Of a DNA stretch of 64,000 nucleotides, positions 38,782-46,226 are shown one piece after another (the first letter of the stretch is position 1; every line of letters starts with the position of its first letter). This stretch comes from Micavibrio sp. UBA6147 (GTDB lineage Bacteria; Pseudomonadota; Alphaproteobacteria; Micavibrionales; UBA1664). The stretch lies in assembly GCA_002423185.1 (NCBI GenBank), contig DIUX01000002.1, positions 372,001-436,000 on the forward strand. The letters run 5' to 3'. Under the pieces are notes generated by a model. The model had not been told where the DNA came from. It made no database searches and worked only from the letters and a program-made list of their open reading frames with translations. Position numbers and translations under genes: made by a program.

Positions 38782-41112
38782 CTATTCGTCAATATATTCA
38801 GGCATGTGGATGGAGATGGTTGTTCCCGCGCCGAGGACGCTGTCCAGTGCGACATAGCCGCCATGCATGTCGACGATGTTTTTCACCAAGGATAGGCCTA
38901 AGCCCGGGCCGCTTTGTTTGAGCGGGTTATCGTCACTGTCTGATCGTTCAAAGGGTTCGAAGACTTTGTCGCGGTCTTCTTGCGGGATGCCGATTCCGGT
39001 GTCGGTGACGGAGATAATGACTTCGCCCTTGGCTTCGTTGCGATGCCCCGACAAGGTGATTTTTCCGCCGCCAGGGGTGAAGGTGATGGCGTTGCGGATA
39101 AGGTTCAAAATCACCTGCTTCATACGCCGTTCATCAGCCATGATATAGCCCACATCATCGGCGCAATCGAGATAGGCATGGAGCGTTTCCTTGCCCGCCC
39201 ATTCACGGGTCAGGGCGAAGATGTCTTGCAGCACCGTGCGCACATTAATCGGTTTGCGATCAAGGGTGAGATAGCCCGCCTCGATGGTCGACAGGTCAAG
39301 AATATTGTCGATCAAGCTCATGAGGCGCGTTCCCGCCTCGGCGATGCCTTCGGAGTATTCTTTTTGGCGGTCGTTTAACTCGCCGAAATATTCATTCGAC
39401 AGGATTTCTGAAAATCCCATAATCGCGTTGAGCGGCGTGCGCAATTGATAGGACACGTTGGCAAGGAAATCCATTTTGAGTTTTTCGGCTTCCTCCAGCG
39501 CAGCCGCCTTTTCGCGCAGCGCCCGTTCAACCCGCACCGTGTCCGTGACATTGCGGTAGGTGAGCATCACCCCCCCATCGGGCAAGGCGACTTGCGCCGT
39601 TTCCACATGCACACCGTCATCGCGCACAATCATGTCTTTGCGGTCGGCGCGTTCAAAGGCGTGCGCGACAAGCTTTGCCCGAATATCCGCCCAGTTTCCG
39701 GCGTTTTGGAAGAATTGCTTTTTCTTGTCCACCACCACGTTGATATGGGGTTCGTTGGTGAGGTCTTCGGGGTTCAGATTCCAGATTTTGGCATAGGACG
39801 GATTCCACAGCTTCAATCGCCCGTCACTGCCATACACCACGACGCCCTCACCAAGGTTATCGAGCGTTTCTTTTTGCACCGCGATGAGGGTGTTGTAGGA
39901 GGACTCAAGCTCCAACCGGCTTGTCACATCGTCACACGTCATCATCAATCCACCCATCGGGTGCGGCGCGAACATCATGCGCAGCGCCGTTCCGTCCGGC
40001 AAATGGAGCATATCTTCATGCGGGCCGAGCAGCGAGGTGAACATGTCCACCCAGCTTTGCTTATAGCTTCGAAAATCCGCTTGCTCCGGCAATTTTCGCA
40101 TGGAGCGAAGCTTTTCCATCATCTCGCCGATTTTGGGGCGGGCGTTGAGCCATTGCTCCTCCAGCCCCCAAAGCGACGCAAAAGACGAATTATAAAATTC
40201 GACTTTGTGGTCGGCACTGAAAATCGCCACTGCGGTGTTGAATTGTTCTAATAATTTGGTGTTGGCGGATTGATAGCGTTCAATCTCGCTCCGCAATTCT
40301 TCTTCGCGCGTGGTGTCGCGGGCGAAGCCTGCCGTTATATTCTGGCTCGGCAAGGCAATGCTCGTAAGCTCCGCCGCGCGGCGTGTGCCGCCGACAATCA
40401 TGCGCCCCAGCGCGGTTTGCGTTTCTTTGGTTTTGAAGGCTTTTTGGGCAAGGGCTTTGCTCGATGTCTTGCCATCTTGGCGGCCGAGATTGACGCTCAA
40501 ATCCTTTTGCCCATCAAGGACGGCTTTTTTATCGTCTTGCAAAATTTCGGCATAGGCGTCATTACACCACACCAATTCTTGCCGTGCATCGTGCATCCAT
40601 ACGGGGCAAGGCAGAGCGTCCAAAACCGCATCAAGGCGGCCAGTGTCCTTTTCGGCCTTGGTCAGGCGGGCTTGCAGCGCCTCTTTTTGATGGGCGGCAT
40701 CGGTGATGTCCTCAACCCACAAGATATCATAGCTTTGCCGCCCCTGAAGGTCGCGCCCGCGTTGCCCCTGAAGGCGCAGGACACGGCTTTGTGCCGCCAG
40801 CCGCACCGTCACGGAAAAAGGCTCGGCGCGGCGTTGAAGTTCGATAAACAACCCTTCCAGCGCCGCCGCATCGGACGGGTTCAACACATTTTGAATATCG
40901 CTCAGCCTTTGCACCATATCAACACCGAGATGGCGACAAAACCCGCGCGAATAGGCCACGATTCCGTTGGCGCTCCAACCACAATAATCAAGCGGCAAGG
41001 CCGATAGGAAAGCCTCCATACGCTGTTTTTCGGCGGCATCAAGCCCGCCGCGCTTTAACAAGCGCGACCAAAACGGCTTTTTCGGGGAGGACGGCGGGCG
41101 GGATGCGTTCAT
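38782..41112 (-). CDS. divL: PAS-domain sensor kinase with Tyr at the His-box, DivL-like
   Basis: 776 residues from ATG 41112. Several PAS-like segments (about 40-510) precede a dimerisation helix whose H-box reads FLANVSYQLRTPLN, so the phospho-acceptor histidine is replaced by Tyr555. The ATPase domain is intact: N-box QVILNLIRNAITF, G1 TDTGIGIP, G2 GPGLGLSLVKNIV. Length, PAS array and a tyrosine at about 550 match Caulobacter DivL, which binds DivK and controls the CckA-CtrA cell-cycle relay. The C terminus is short after the G2 box. That it acts as DivL is an inference. It converges on the flavoprotein gene with an 8-base gap. Confidence 0.8.
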   Translation of the reverse strand: MNASRPPSSPKKPFWSRLLKRGGLDAAEKQRMEAFLSALPLDYCGWSANGIVAYSRGFCRHLGVDMVQRLSDIQNVLNPSDAAALEGLFIELQRRAEPFSVTVRLAAQSRVLRLQGQRGRDLQGRQSYDILWVEDITDAAHQKEALQARLTKAEKDTGRLDAVLDALPCPVWMHDARQELVWCNDAYAEILQDDKKAVLDGQKDLSVNLGRQDGKTSSKALAQKAFKTKETQTALGRMIVGGTRRAAELTSIALPSQNITAGFARDTTREEELRSEIERYQSANTKLLEQFNTAVAIFSADHKVEFYNSSFASLWGLEEQWLNARPKIGEMMEKLRSMRKLPEQADFRSYKQSWVDMFTSLLGPHEDMLHLPDGTALRMMFAPHPMGGLMMTCDDVTSRLELESSYNTLIAVQKETLDNLGEGVVVYGSDGRLKLWNPSYAKIWNLNPEDLTNEPHINVVVDKKKQFFQNAGNWADIRAKLVAHAFERADRKDMIVRDDGVHVETAQVALPDGGVMLTYRNVTDTVRVERALREKAAALEEAEKLKMDFLANVSYQLRTPLNAIMGFSEILSNEYFGELNDRQKEYSEGIAEAGTRLMSLIDNILDLSTIEAGYLTLDRKPINVRTVLQDIFALTREWAGKETLHAYLDCADDVGYIMADERRMKQVILNLIRNAITFTPGGGKITLSGHRNEAKGEVIISVTDTGIGIPQEDRDKVFEPFERSDSDDNPLKQSGPGLGLSLVKNIVDMHGGYVALDSVLGAGTTISIHMPEYIDE

Positions 41113-41380
41113 AACGCCTTGATTATGGCGCGGCACAGAATTTCAGGCAAGCCTTTTCATCGGGTCAAACGCCGCGCAATAAAGCGGCATTTGCAGCCAT
41201 GATCATCACGCGCCTTAATAAACAGATCAGGCAAAAGAATTGTGAATCAGTGGTTTTATAAAGCCAGCGAAAATGGGGGTTTTTGAGAACCGCATCGCAA
41301 AATACCTGAGGGTATTTGAGAAGCGGAACGCGCAAAAAAGCGGCGTTTGCAGCTCTTTATAAAGCCAGTGAACGCAGATT
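41113..41380. repeat. intergenic stretch with two imperfect direct repeats and a hairpin
   Basis: AAGCGGCATTTGCAGC (41182) recurs as AAGCGGCGTTTGCAGC (41338), and TTATAAAGCCAGCGAA (41256) recurs as TTATAAAGCCAGTGAA (41357). Between them AAATACC (41300) and GGTATTT (41311) form a short hairpin. The stretch separates the HD gene from the start of the kinase gene, both minus strand. It resembles a small non-coding repeat element, not a gene. Confidence 0.5.
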
Positions 41381-42076
41381 CTAGTGAATGGACGGATGGG
41401 CGCGGTATGTCCCCCAACGGCGCAGCAACGCCATGTCGCAAAATTTGGGGTTTTGCTCCATAAAGCTCTGAACACTCGTGTTCGGTTTGATTTTTTCCTG
41501 TTTGATCGCGACAAGATAATTATACGCCACGACATAGACTTGGCGCTGCTTCTCGATAAAGCGGCGGTCACGCGGATTTTCAAAATCCATCAAGGATTCA
41601 CTGCGGCTGAGATCAGAATTATGGCGCAGATCGGCCAATTTCACGTCAATCGCATCGGGGTTTTTGCCGCAACGCTGAATGAAGTCGAAATATTCCTCAT
41701 GCTCGCGCTTGGTCATGTGGTCAACGCCCGACACGATACGGTCGGAAAATCCGACCTCGCGCAAGTCTTCCAACGTCCAATCCGTGTCTTCGACAAGGTC
41801 GTGCAAAATGCCGATGATTTTCTTGGAATAGGAATCGGTGCGGGCAAACCCCACGGCGATCGGGTGGCCAACATAGTCATTGCCGTTATTTTCCTTGGTC
41901 GTCAACATCGCACCCGCGGTGATGAACAAGGCCATGTTCAATTCGGCCTTCACGGGGTCTTGCCCTTGCGCGGTTTGCCAGTTGCGAAAGGCCTTGACCA
42001 TGTCTTTGACCAATTGCTTCGGCATGCCTTCGCTGTTTTGTGCGAGGTTTTGGAAATAGGCGCTGAGATCACTCAT
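41381..42076 (-). CDS. HD-domain protein like small alarmone (ppGpp) hydrolases
   Basis: 231 residues. The core has YVGHPIAVGF (His71), the HD motif GILHDLVEDTDW (His92, Asp93, with Glu96 and Asp97) and KLADLRHN (from 146). This is the order seen in the hydrolase half of SpoT and in Mesh1-type small alarmone hydrolases. The synthetase, TGS and ACT domains are absent. It may hydrolyse (p)ppGpp or another nucleotide; the family is large and the substrate is not proven. AAAGG sits before the ATG. It lies alone between the repeat-bearing spacer and the divergent paralogue pair. Confidence 0.65.
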   Translation of the reverse strand: MSDLSAYFQNLAQNSEGMPKQLVKDMVKAFRNWQTAQGQDPVKAELNMALFITAGAMLTTKENNGNDYVGHPIAVGFARTDSYSKKIIGILHDLVEDTDWTLEDLREVGFSDRIVSGVDHMTKREHEEYFDFIQRCGKNPDAIDVKLADLRHNSDLSRSESLMDFENPRDRRFIEKQRQVYVVAYNYLVAIKQEKIKPNTSVQSFMEQNPKFCDMALLRRWGTYRAHPSIH

Positions 42077-42237
42077 GACATTTACCTTTTCTGTCTTTTG
42101 CTACTGGCTCATTGAGCATTTGTTTTATCGTAGTAATACGATGCAATATCATTATTCTTATGGGAATGCAATGTCTTTTGTATAATGGCGCGCCAGAATC
42201 CGCAACAAGAAGAACAGAAAACGGAAGTAAGGACGAC

Positions 42238-43104
42238 TTAAGGACGGCGAGCAGAAATATTTTGCCGCGCGAATACCGTCACAGGGTATTGATTCGTGCA
42301 GGTCGCGGCCGGTGCCTGAGCGGCAAGGCGGTCAATGGCCGCTTGTTGGATTATGGCGATAATGGCTTTGACGCGCTCTTCGTTATCCGCATATTTCAGC
42401 ACACCGCTGCCCTCGGCGGAAATGTCAAAAGCGGGGGCGAGGCGCTCGGACTCCGCCGTCACGTCGGACTCTCCTTGGCCGTTACTGATGCTCAATGTCA
42501 CGTCGATGCCGTCCCCTTCTGCCCGCATCAAAGGAACGATCAATGTGTCTTCATGCTCCATTTCAATGGCGAAATGGGTCGGCGATTGCTCGCGCCAATC
42601 ATAGATGTGAAAGGCCAGTGCCTCCCACACAAAGCCGTGCCGCGCACTCGCCGGTGCTTTGCTGAGTGCCATAAACCATGTATGCATGAAGGAGGCAAAC
42701 CCCTCGCCCGACACAACCATATCAACGAAGACTGTTTTTTGCCCGCTCTTTTGATAGCGTTGGCTGACCTGCGCGGGGGACATGTGTTCATCGGCGAGAT
42801 AGTTGAAATAGGATTGAAAGGCCGATTTATGGGGGTAGAGCTTTGAATCCACACTGTATTCGGAGCGCTCGCCAAGCCGATGATTGCGCGTTTCTTCCGC
42901 CATAAAATGGCCGGTAAAGGCGAGAATCTGCGTGTCCGCGCTGCGCCCCTTTAAGGAACGCAATTCCCCAAGCGCATAAACGATCCATGCGGCGCTTTGC
43001 CCGACCGCCACGATCTGGGCATCAGGATATTGCCCGTCCAGCACCTCTGCGGCATTGAGCAGGTTGTTGATGTTATTTGGATTTTTCCACCAATGACTGA
43101 CCAT
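42238..43104 (-). CDS. protein of unknown family, paralogue of the divergent neighbour
   Basis: 288 residues, not recognised. It shares an ordered set of motifs with the gene at 43288: VGQSAAWIVY (34-43), AFTGHFM (62-68), YFNYLA (99-104), VFVDMVVSGEGFASF (125-139), FHIYDW (165-170) and a C-terminal GESDVT...APAFDIS. The segment VFVDMVVSGEGFASF looks like the PRPP loop of phosphoribosyltransferases, and the VGQS segment could sit where that fold has its first loop, but this is a guess. No signal peptide or membrane segment. The ATG has no ribosome site and a -10 box sits just before it, suggesting a leaderless mRNA. Confidence 0.7.
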   Translation of the reverse strand: MVSHWWKNPNNINNLLNAAEVLDGQYPDAQIVAVGQSAAWIVYALGELRSLKGRSADTQILAFTGHFMAEETRNHRLGERSEYSVDSKLYPHKSAFQSYFNYLADEHMSPAQVSQRYQKSGQKTVFVDMVVSGEGFASFMHTWFMALSKAPASARHGFVWEALAFHIYDWREQSPTHFAIEMEHEDTLIVPLMRAEGDGIDVTLSISNGQGESDVTAESERLAPAFDISAEGSGVLKYADNEERVKAIIAIIQQAAIDRLAAQAPAATCTNQYPVTVFARQNISARRP

Positions 43105-43109
43105 GCGCG

Positions 43110-43138
43110 TTTATAGCAATAATTTACATAATAATCAA
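43110..43138 (-). promoter_or_regulatory. predicted promoter of the minus-strand paralogue
   Basis: On the minus strand TTGATT (43138-43133), a 17-base spacer and TATAAA (43115-43110) form a good sigma-70 pair. The predicted start falls at or next to the A of the ATG at 43104. Confidence 0.5.
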
Positions 43139-43209
43139 TATTTTTATGGCGCATACTGGCCCGAACAAAGCCGGCACTCAAGACATGGTCAATCAGAGCA
43201 ATAAAATTA

Positions 43210-43238
43210 TTGAAAATAACATCCGTGCCATGTTATAA
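43210..43238 (+). promoter_or_regulatory. predicted promoter of the plus-strand paralogue
   Basis: TTGAAA (43210-43215), a 17-base spacer and TTATAA (43233-43238) lie about 50 bases before the ATG at 43288, which has a weak AGGA upstream. Confidence 0.5.
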
Positions 43239-43287
43239 AGCGACAGCGCGACATTATGTATAATAAATTCAGGACGTATAACGCCTC

Positions 43288-44193
43288 ATGCCCATAAACA
43301 CCACGCCACAATCGCAAACACCAAAACCCATCCGGCGTGGCTGGTGGAATGATTCCTATGTCCTCAAACATTTGGTGAACGCCGCGCAAGCGCTCAACGC
43401 GGCCTATCCGAACGATATGCTGATCTCAGTGGGTCAAAGCCCCGCATGGGTGGTATATACCGCCGGATTAATCCGCCAAGCAACGCGCCAAGAAGCGCCG
43501 AACACCAAATACATCGCCTTTACCGGAAGTTTTATGTCGCGCCGTGACGACGACAACGACGCCCCCAGATTTCACAAAGACGCCAGCAATTGCTATCCGA
43601 CCCAGCCCGACATTAACGGGTATTTTAACTATCTGGCCTCACAGGAAGTCACACCGGCGCAATTATGTGACACGCTTCAAAGCACGCAGTCCAAAGCCGT
43701 ATTTATTGACTTGATCTGCCACGGTAGTGGCTTTGCGTCTTTTATCCATTTATTGTTGAAGGCCTATGAACAAGCCACACCAACGCAGCAAGCCATTTTG
43801 AGTCAAGCGGTCTTGTTCCATGTCTACCAACCGGCGTTCTTACACTACCCGAAACCTGATCATTATATGGTCGAGGGAAAAGACGGGCATTTCACCCGCA
43901 TCCCTTTGACAGTTGAGAGTGGAGCGAACGCCAATGTCTTTCCCAGTATCGCCGGATTAAAGGGCGAATCGGACGCAACGGAGCAAGGCGACCGCCTTGT
44001 GCCGTGCTATGACATCTCACGCTATGGGCGCAAAACATTGATCCACGCCCCCAATGACGATATTGTCGCGGCGATCAAATCATCCATAGAAAACGCCGTG
44101 TATGAGTTGGTCATCCGCAACGCCGCTACAAAAAACACCCCGCCAGACCATGAAAAAAGGGTTCGGACAGCGCCGAACCCTTTGCGATTTTAA
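43288..44193 (+). CDS. protein of unknown family, paralogue of the divergent neighbour
   Basis: 301 residues, homologous along its whole length to the gene at 42238. Matching motifs are VGQSPAWVVY, AFTGSFM, YFNYLASQEVTPAQL, VFIDLICHGSGFASFIH, FHVY, GESDATEQ and LVPCYDIS. It has an extra 15-residue basic, Pro-rich N terminus, and a basic C-terminal tail whose last codons are part of the hairpin that terminates ahcY. The family is not recognised; the FIDLICHGSG loop again hints at a phosphoribosyltransferase-like fold. Two head-to-head copies suggest an old local duplication, now well diverged. Confidence 0.7.
   Translation: MPINTTPQSQTPKPIRRGWWNDSYVLKHLVNAAQALNAAYPNDMLISVGQSPAWVVYTAGLIRQATRQEAPNTKYIAFTGSFMSRRDDDNDAPRFHKDASNCYPTQPDINGYFNYLASQEVTPAQLCDTLQSTQSKAVFIDLICHGSGFASFIHLLLKAYEQATPTQQAILSQAVLFHVYQPAFLHYPKPDHYMVEGKDGHFTRIPLTVESGANANVFPSIAGLKGESDATEQGDRLVPCYDISRYGRKTLIHAPNDDIVAAIKSSIENAVYELVIRNAATKNTPPDHEKRVRTAPNPLRF
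44156..44183 (-). terminator. ahcY terminator embedded in the convergent gene
   Basis: AAAGGGTTCGG (44156-44166) pairs perfectly with CCGAACCCTTT (44173-44183) over 11 base pairs with a 6-base loop. On the minus strand a run of six T follows, ending the ahcY transcript. The same bases encode the last residues of the plus-strand gene. Confidence 0.85.
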
Positions 44194-44226
44194 TCATCTT
44201 CACCGATACAAATGAACGGCTAAAAA

Positions 44227-45537
44227 TTAATAGCGGTACTGGTCGTTTTTGAACGGACCCGTTTCATCCACGCCGATATACTCGGCTTGTTCCTTGGTGA
44301 GTTTGGTCAATTTTGCACCGAGTTTTTCAAGGTGCAAACGCGCCACTTTTTCATCGAGATGCTTCGGCAACACATAGACCTTGTTTTCGTATTGGGCGTG
44401 GTTTGTCCACAATTCCATCTGTGCCAAGGTTTGGTTGGTGAAGGATGCACTCATTACAAAGCTCGGGTGGCCAGTGGCACAGCCCAAATTCACGAGGCGA
44501 CCTTCGGCGAGCAGGATAATGCGCTTGCCGTCGGGGAATTCAACTTCGTCAACCTGCGGCTTCACATTATGCCATTTCATGTTGCGCAGAGCCTCAACCT
44601 GAATTTCATTGTCGAAATGCCCGATATTGCAAACAATCGCACGGTCTTTCATGCCGCGCATATGGTCAAGCGTGATGACATCCTTGTTGCCCGTTGTGGT
44701 GACAAAAATATCGGCGCGGTGGACGGCGTCCTCCAACGTCACGACTTCAAAGCCCTCCATACAGGCTTGCAAAGCGCAAATCGGGTCAACTTCAGTGACC
44801 AAGACGCGTACGCCTTGTGAACTGAGCGACTCTGCCGATCCTTTGCCAACATCGCCATAGCCGCAGACAATCGCAACCTTACCCGCCATCATCACATCGG
44901 TGGCGCGGCGGATGCCGTCAACCAAGCTCTCGCGGCAACCATATTTATTGTCGAATTTCGACTTGGTAACGGAATCGTTGACGTTAATGGCCGGAACCAT
45001 CAATTTGCCTTTTTTCGCCATTTCATGCAGGCGCAAAACGCCGGTCGTTGTTTCCTCCGACACGCCTTTGACGTTTTTCATCAATTCGGGATATTTGTCG
45101 TGCATGATTTTGGTCAAATCGCCGCCATCATCCAAAATCATGTTCGGTGTCCAGCCATCGGGGCCGGTGATGGTTTGTTCGATACACCATTCATATTCTT
45201 CTTCCGTTTCGCCTTTCCACGCGAAAACCGGAATACCGCGCGCGGCAATAGCGGCAGCGGCGTGGTCTTGGGTCGAGAAAATATTGCAAGACGACCAACG
45301 GATGGACGCACCGAGTGCCATCAATGTTTCAATCAACACCGCCGTTTGAATCGTCATGTGCAGGCAACCAACAATGCGAGCGCCTTTGAGCGGTTGACGC
45401 GCACCAAATTCTTCGCGCAGCGCCATAAGACCGGGCATTTCGGTTTCGGCAATCGTAATTTCCTTGCGTCCCCAATCGGCGAGGGAAATATCCTTGACTT
45501 TGTAATCATTCGGGACGGTTTTCGGCATTGTGCTCAT
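44227..45537 (-). CDS. ahcY: adenosylhomocysteinase AhcY
   Basis: 436 residues from ATG 45537 (MSTMPKTV), with GGAGA upstream; an upstream in-frame start would add eight residues. NAD site VCGYGDVGKGSAESL, substrate-binding region NDSVTKSKFDNKYGCRESL with the catalytic Lys, and the C-terminal cofactor-contact tail KNDQYRY are all present. It splits S-adenosylhomocysteine to adenosine and homocysteine, keeping methylation running. Its terminator lies inside the 3' end of the convergent gene. No SAH riboswitch-like element was seen upstream. Confidence 0.95.
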   Translation of the reverse strand: MSTMPKTVPNDYKVKDISLADWGRKEITIAETEMPGLMALREEFGARQPLKGARIVGCLHMTIQTAVLIETLMALGASIRWSSCNIFSTQDHAAAAIAARGIPVFAWKGETEEEYEWCIEQTITGPDGWTPNMILDDGGDLTKIMHDKYPELMKNVKGVSEETTTGVLRLHEMAKKGKLMVPAINVNDSVTKSKFDNKYGCRESLVDGIRRATDVMMAGKVAIVCGYGDVGKGSAESLSSQGVRVLVTEVDPICALQACMEGFEVVTLEDAVHRADIFVTTTGNKDVITLDHMRGMKDRAIVCNIGHFDNEIQVEALRNMKWHNVKPQVDEVEFPDGKRIILLAEGRLVNLGCATGHPSFVMSASFTNQTLAQMELWTNHAQYENKVYVLPKHLDEKVARLHLEKLGAKLTKLTKEQAEYIGVDETGPFKNDQYRY

Positions 45538-45660
45538 CGTTTTCTCCAGCATTATGGTCAATGTTTATCAAATCTTTACAAATTTCAGTTATTAATAAGG
45601 GGAAAGCGCCGTCATTGCAAGGCTGCGCATCTTAAAAAACCGTCACAATAAGGGACGAAT

Positions 45661-45927
45661 ATGACCTATATCGCGATGCCCGAGAGCCACGACCCAAAAA
45701 CCGGAGAGGCCATAAGCTATGCCATCTTGAAACACGACGGCGATGACATGATCCCCGTGAGCTTTTTGCGCGAACAGGATTGCCCCGTGCCAATCCGCAA
45801 ACTCGCCGAAAATCTGGCATCGATTTTGAATGACAAAGAACCGCTCCACACCATCGAGAGCGACCACGAAATTTTCTATGAGCCGATCGACAGCGGCTTT
45901 CACCTGCGTTTCCGCAAAAAACACTAA
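45661..45927 (+). CDS. small hypothetical protein
   Basis: 88 residues, not recognised. Acidic and soluble, with no signal peptide or membrane segment; it ends in a basic FRKKH. An AAGGGACG ribosome site precedes the ATG by about 5 bases. It is divergent from ahcY and followed after 37 bases by another small plus-strand gene with its own ribosome site. The two sit where PTS genes (manX, ptsH) lie between rapZ and ahcY in many alphaproteobacteria, but they bear no likeness to these. Confidence 0.6.
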   Translation: MTYIAMPESHDPKTGEAISYAILKHDGDDMIPVSFLREQDCPVPIRKLAENLASILNDKEPLHTIESDHEIFYEPIDSGFHLRFRKKH

Positions 45928-45964
45928 ACAAGCACTAAACAAAAAAATAAAGAGGGTATTCACC

Positions 45965-46147
45965 ATGTCAACCACATCCATAGGCGCAACCTGTACCGTC
46001 CTTCCGAATGATCCGGCGGCGATGGAAAAATTGAGCGGCCCAAGCCTTGCCCGCACCATGCATAAATTATGCGGTGCCGTACGCGTCCTTGGCGGCAACG
46101 ACCCCGCCCCGACCGCCAAGCGTACAGGACATACCCATACGCCGTAA
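45965..46147 (+). CDS. small hypothetical protein
   Basis: 60 residues starting MSTTSIGATCTVLPND at ATG 45965, chosen because AAAGAGGGT lies about 9 bases upstream. A hydrophilic peptide with two Cys and a His/Thr-rich end (GHTHTP). Not recognised. It is followed by a bidirectional terminator. Confidence 0.5.
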   Translation: MSTTSIGATCTVLPNDPAAMEKLSGPSLARTMHKLCGAVRVLGGNDPAPTAKRTGHTHTP

Positions 46148-46178
46148 CAGGCGCGTACACATATCATTCAAAACAACA

Positions 46179-46204
46179 AAAACGCGGCGCATAGGCCGCG
46201 TTTT
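46179..46204. terminator. bidirectional terminator between small gene and rapZ
   Basis: AAAACGCGGC (46179-46188) pairs perfectly with GCCGCGTTTT (46195-46204) across a 6-base loop, giving T-runs on both strands. Confidence 0.8.
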
Positions 46205-46226
46205 GCATGAAGGGGTAAAGGTGGCT

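Noticed and set aside
38945..38965. GGTTCGA-type sequence that might be a tRNA T-arm.
   Set aside because: It lies inside the kinase coding region and has no acceptor stem; similarly at 49715. No tRNA found in the window.
45538..45660. An SAH riboswitch before ahcY.
   Set aside because: The leader is only about 120 bases and lacks any recognisable SAH or SAM aptamer core or nearby terminator-antiterminator pair.
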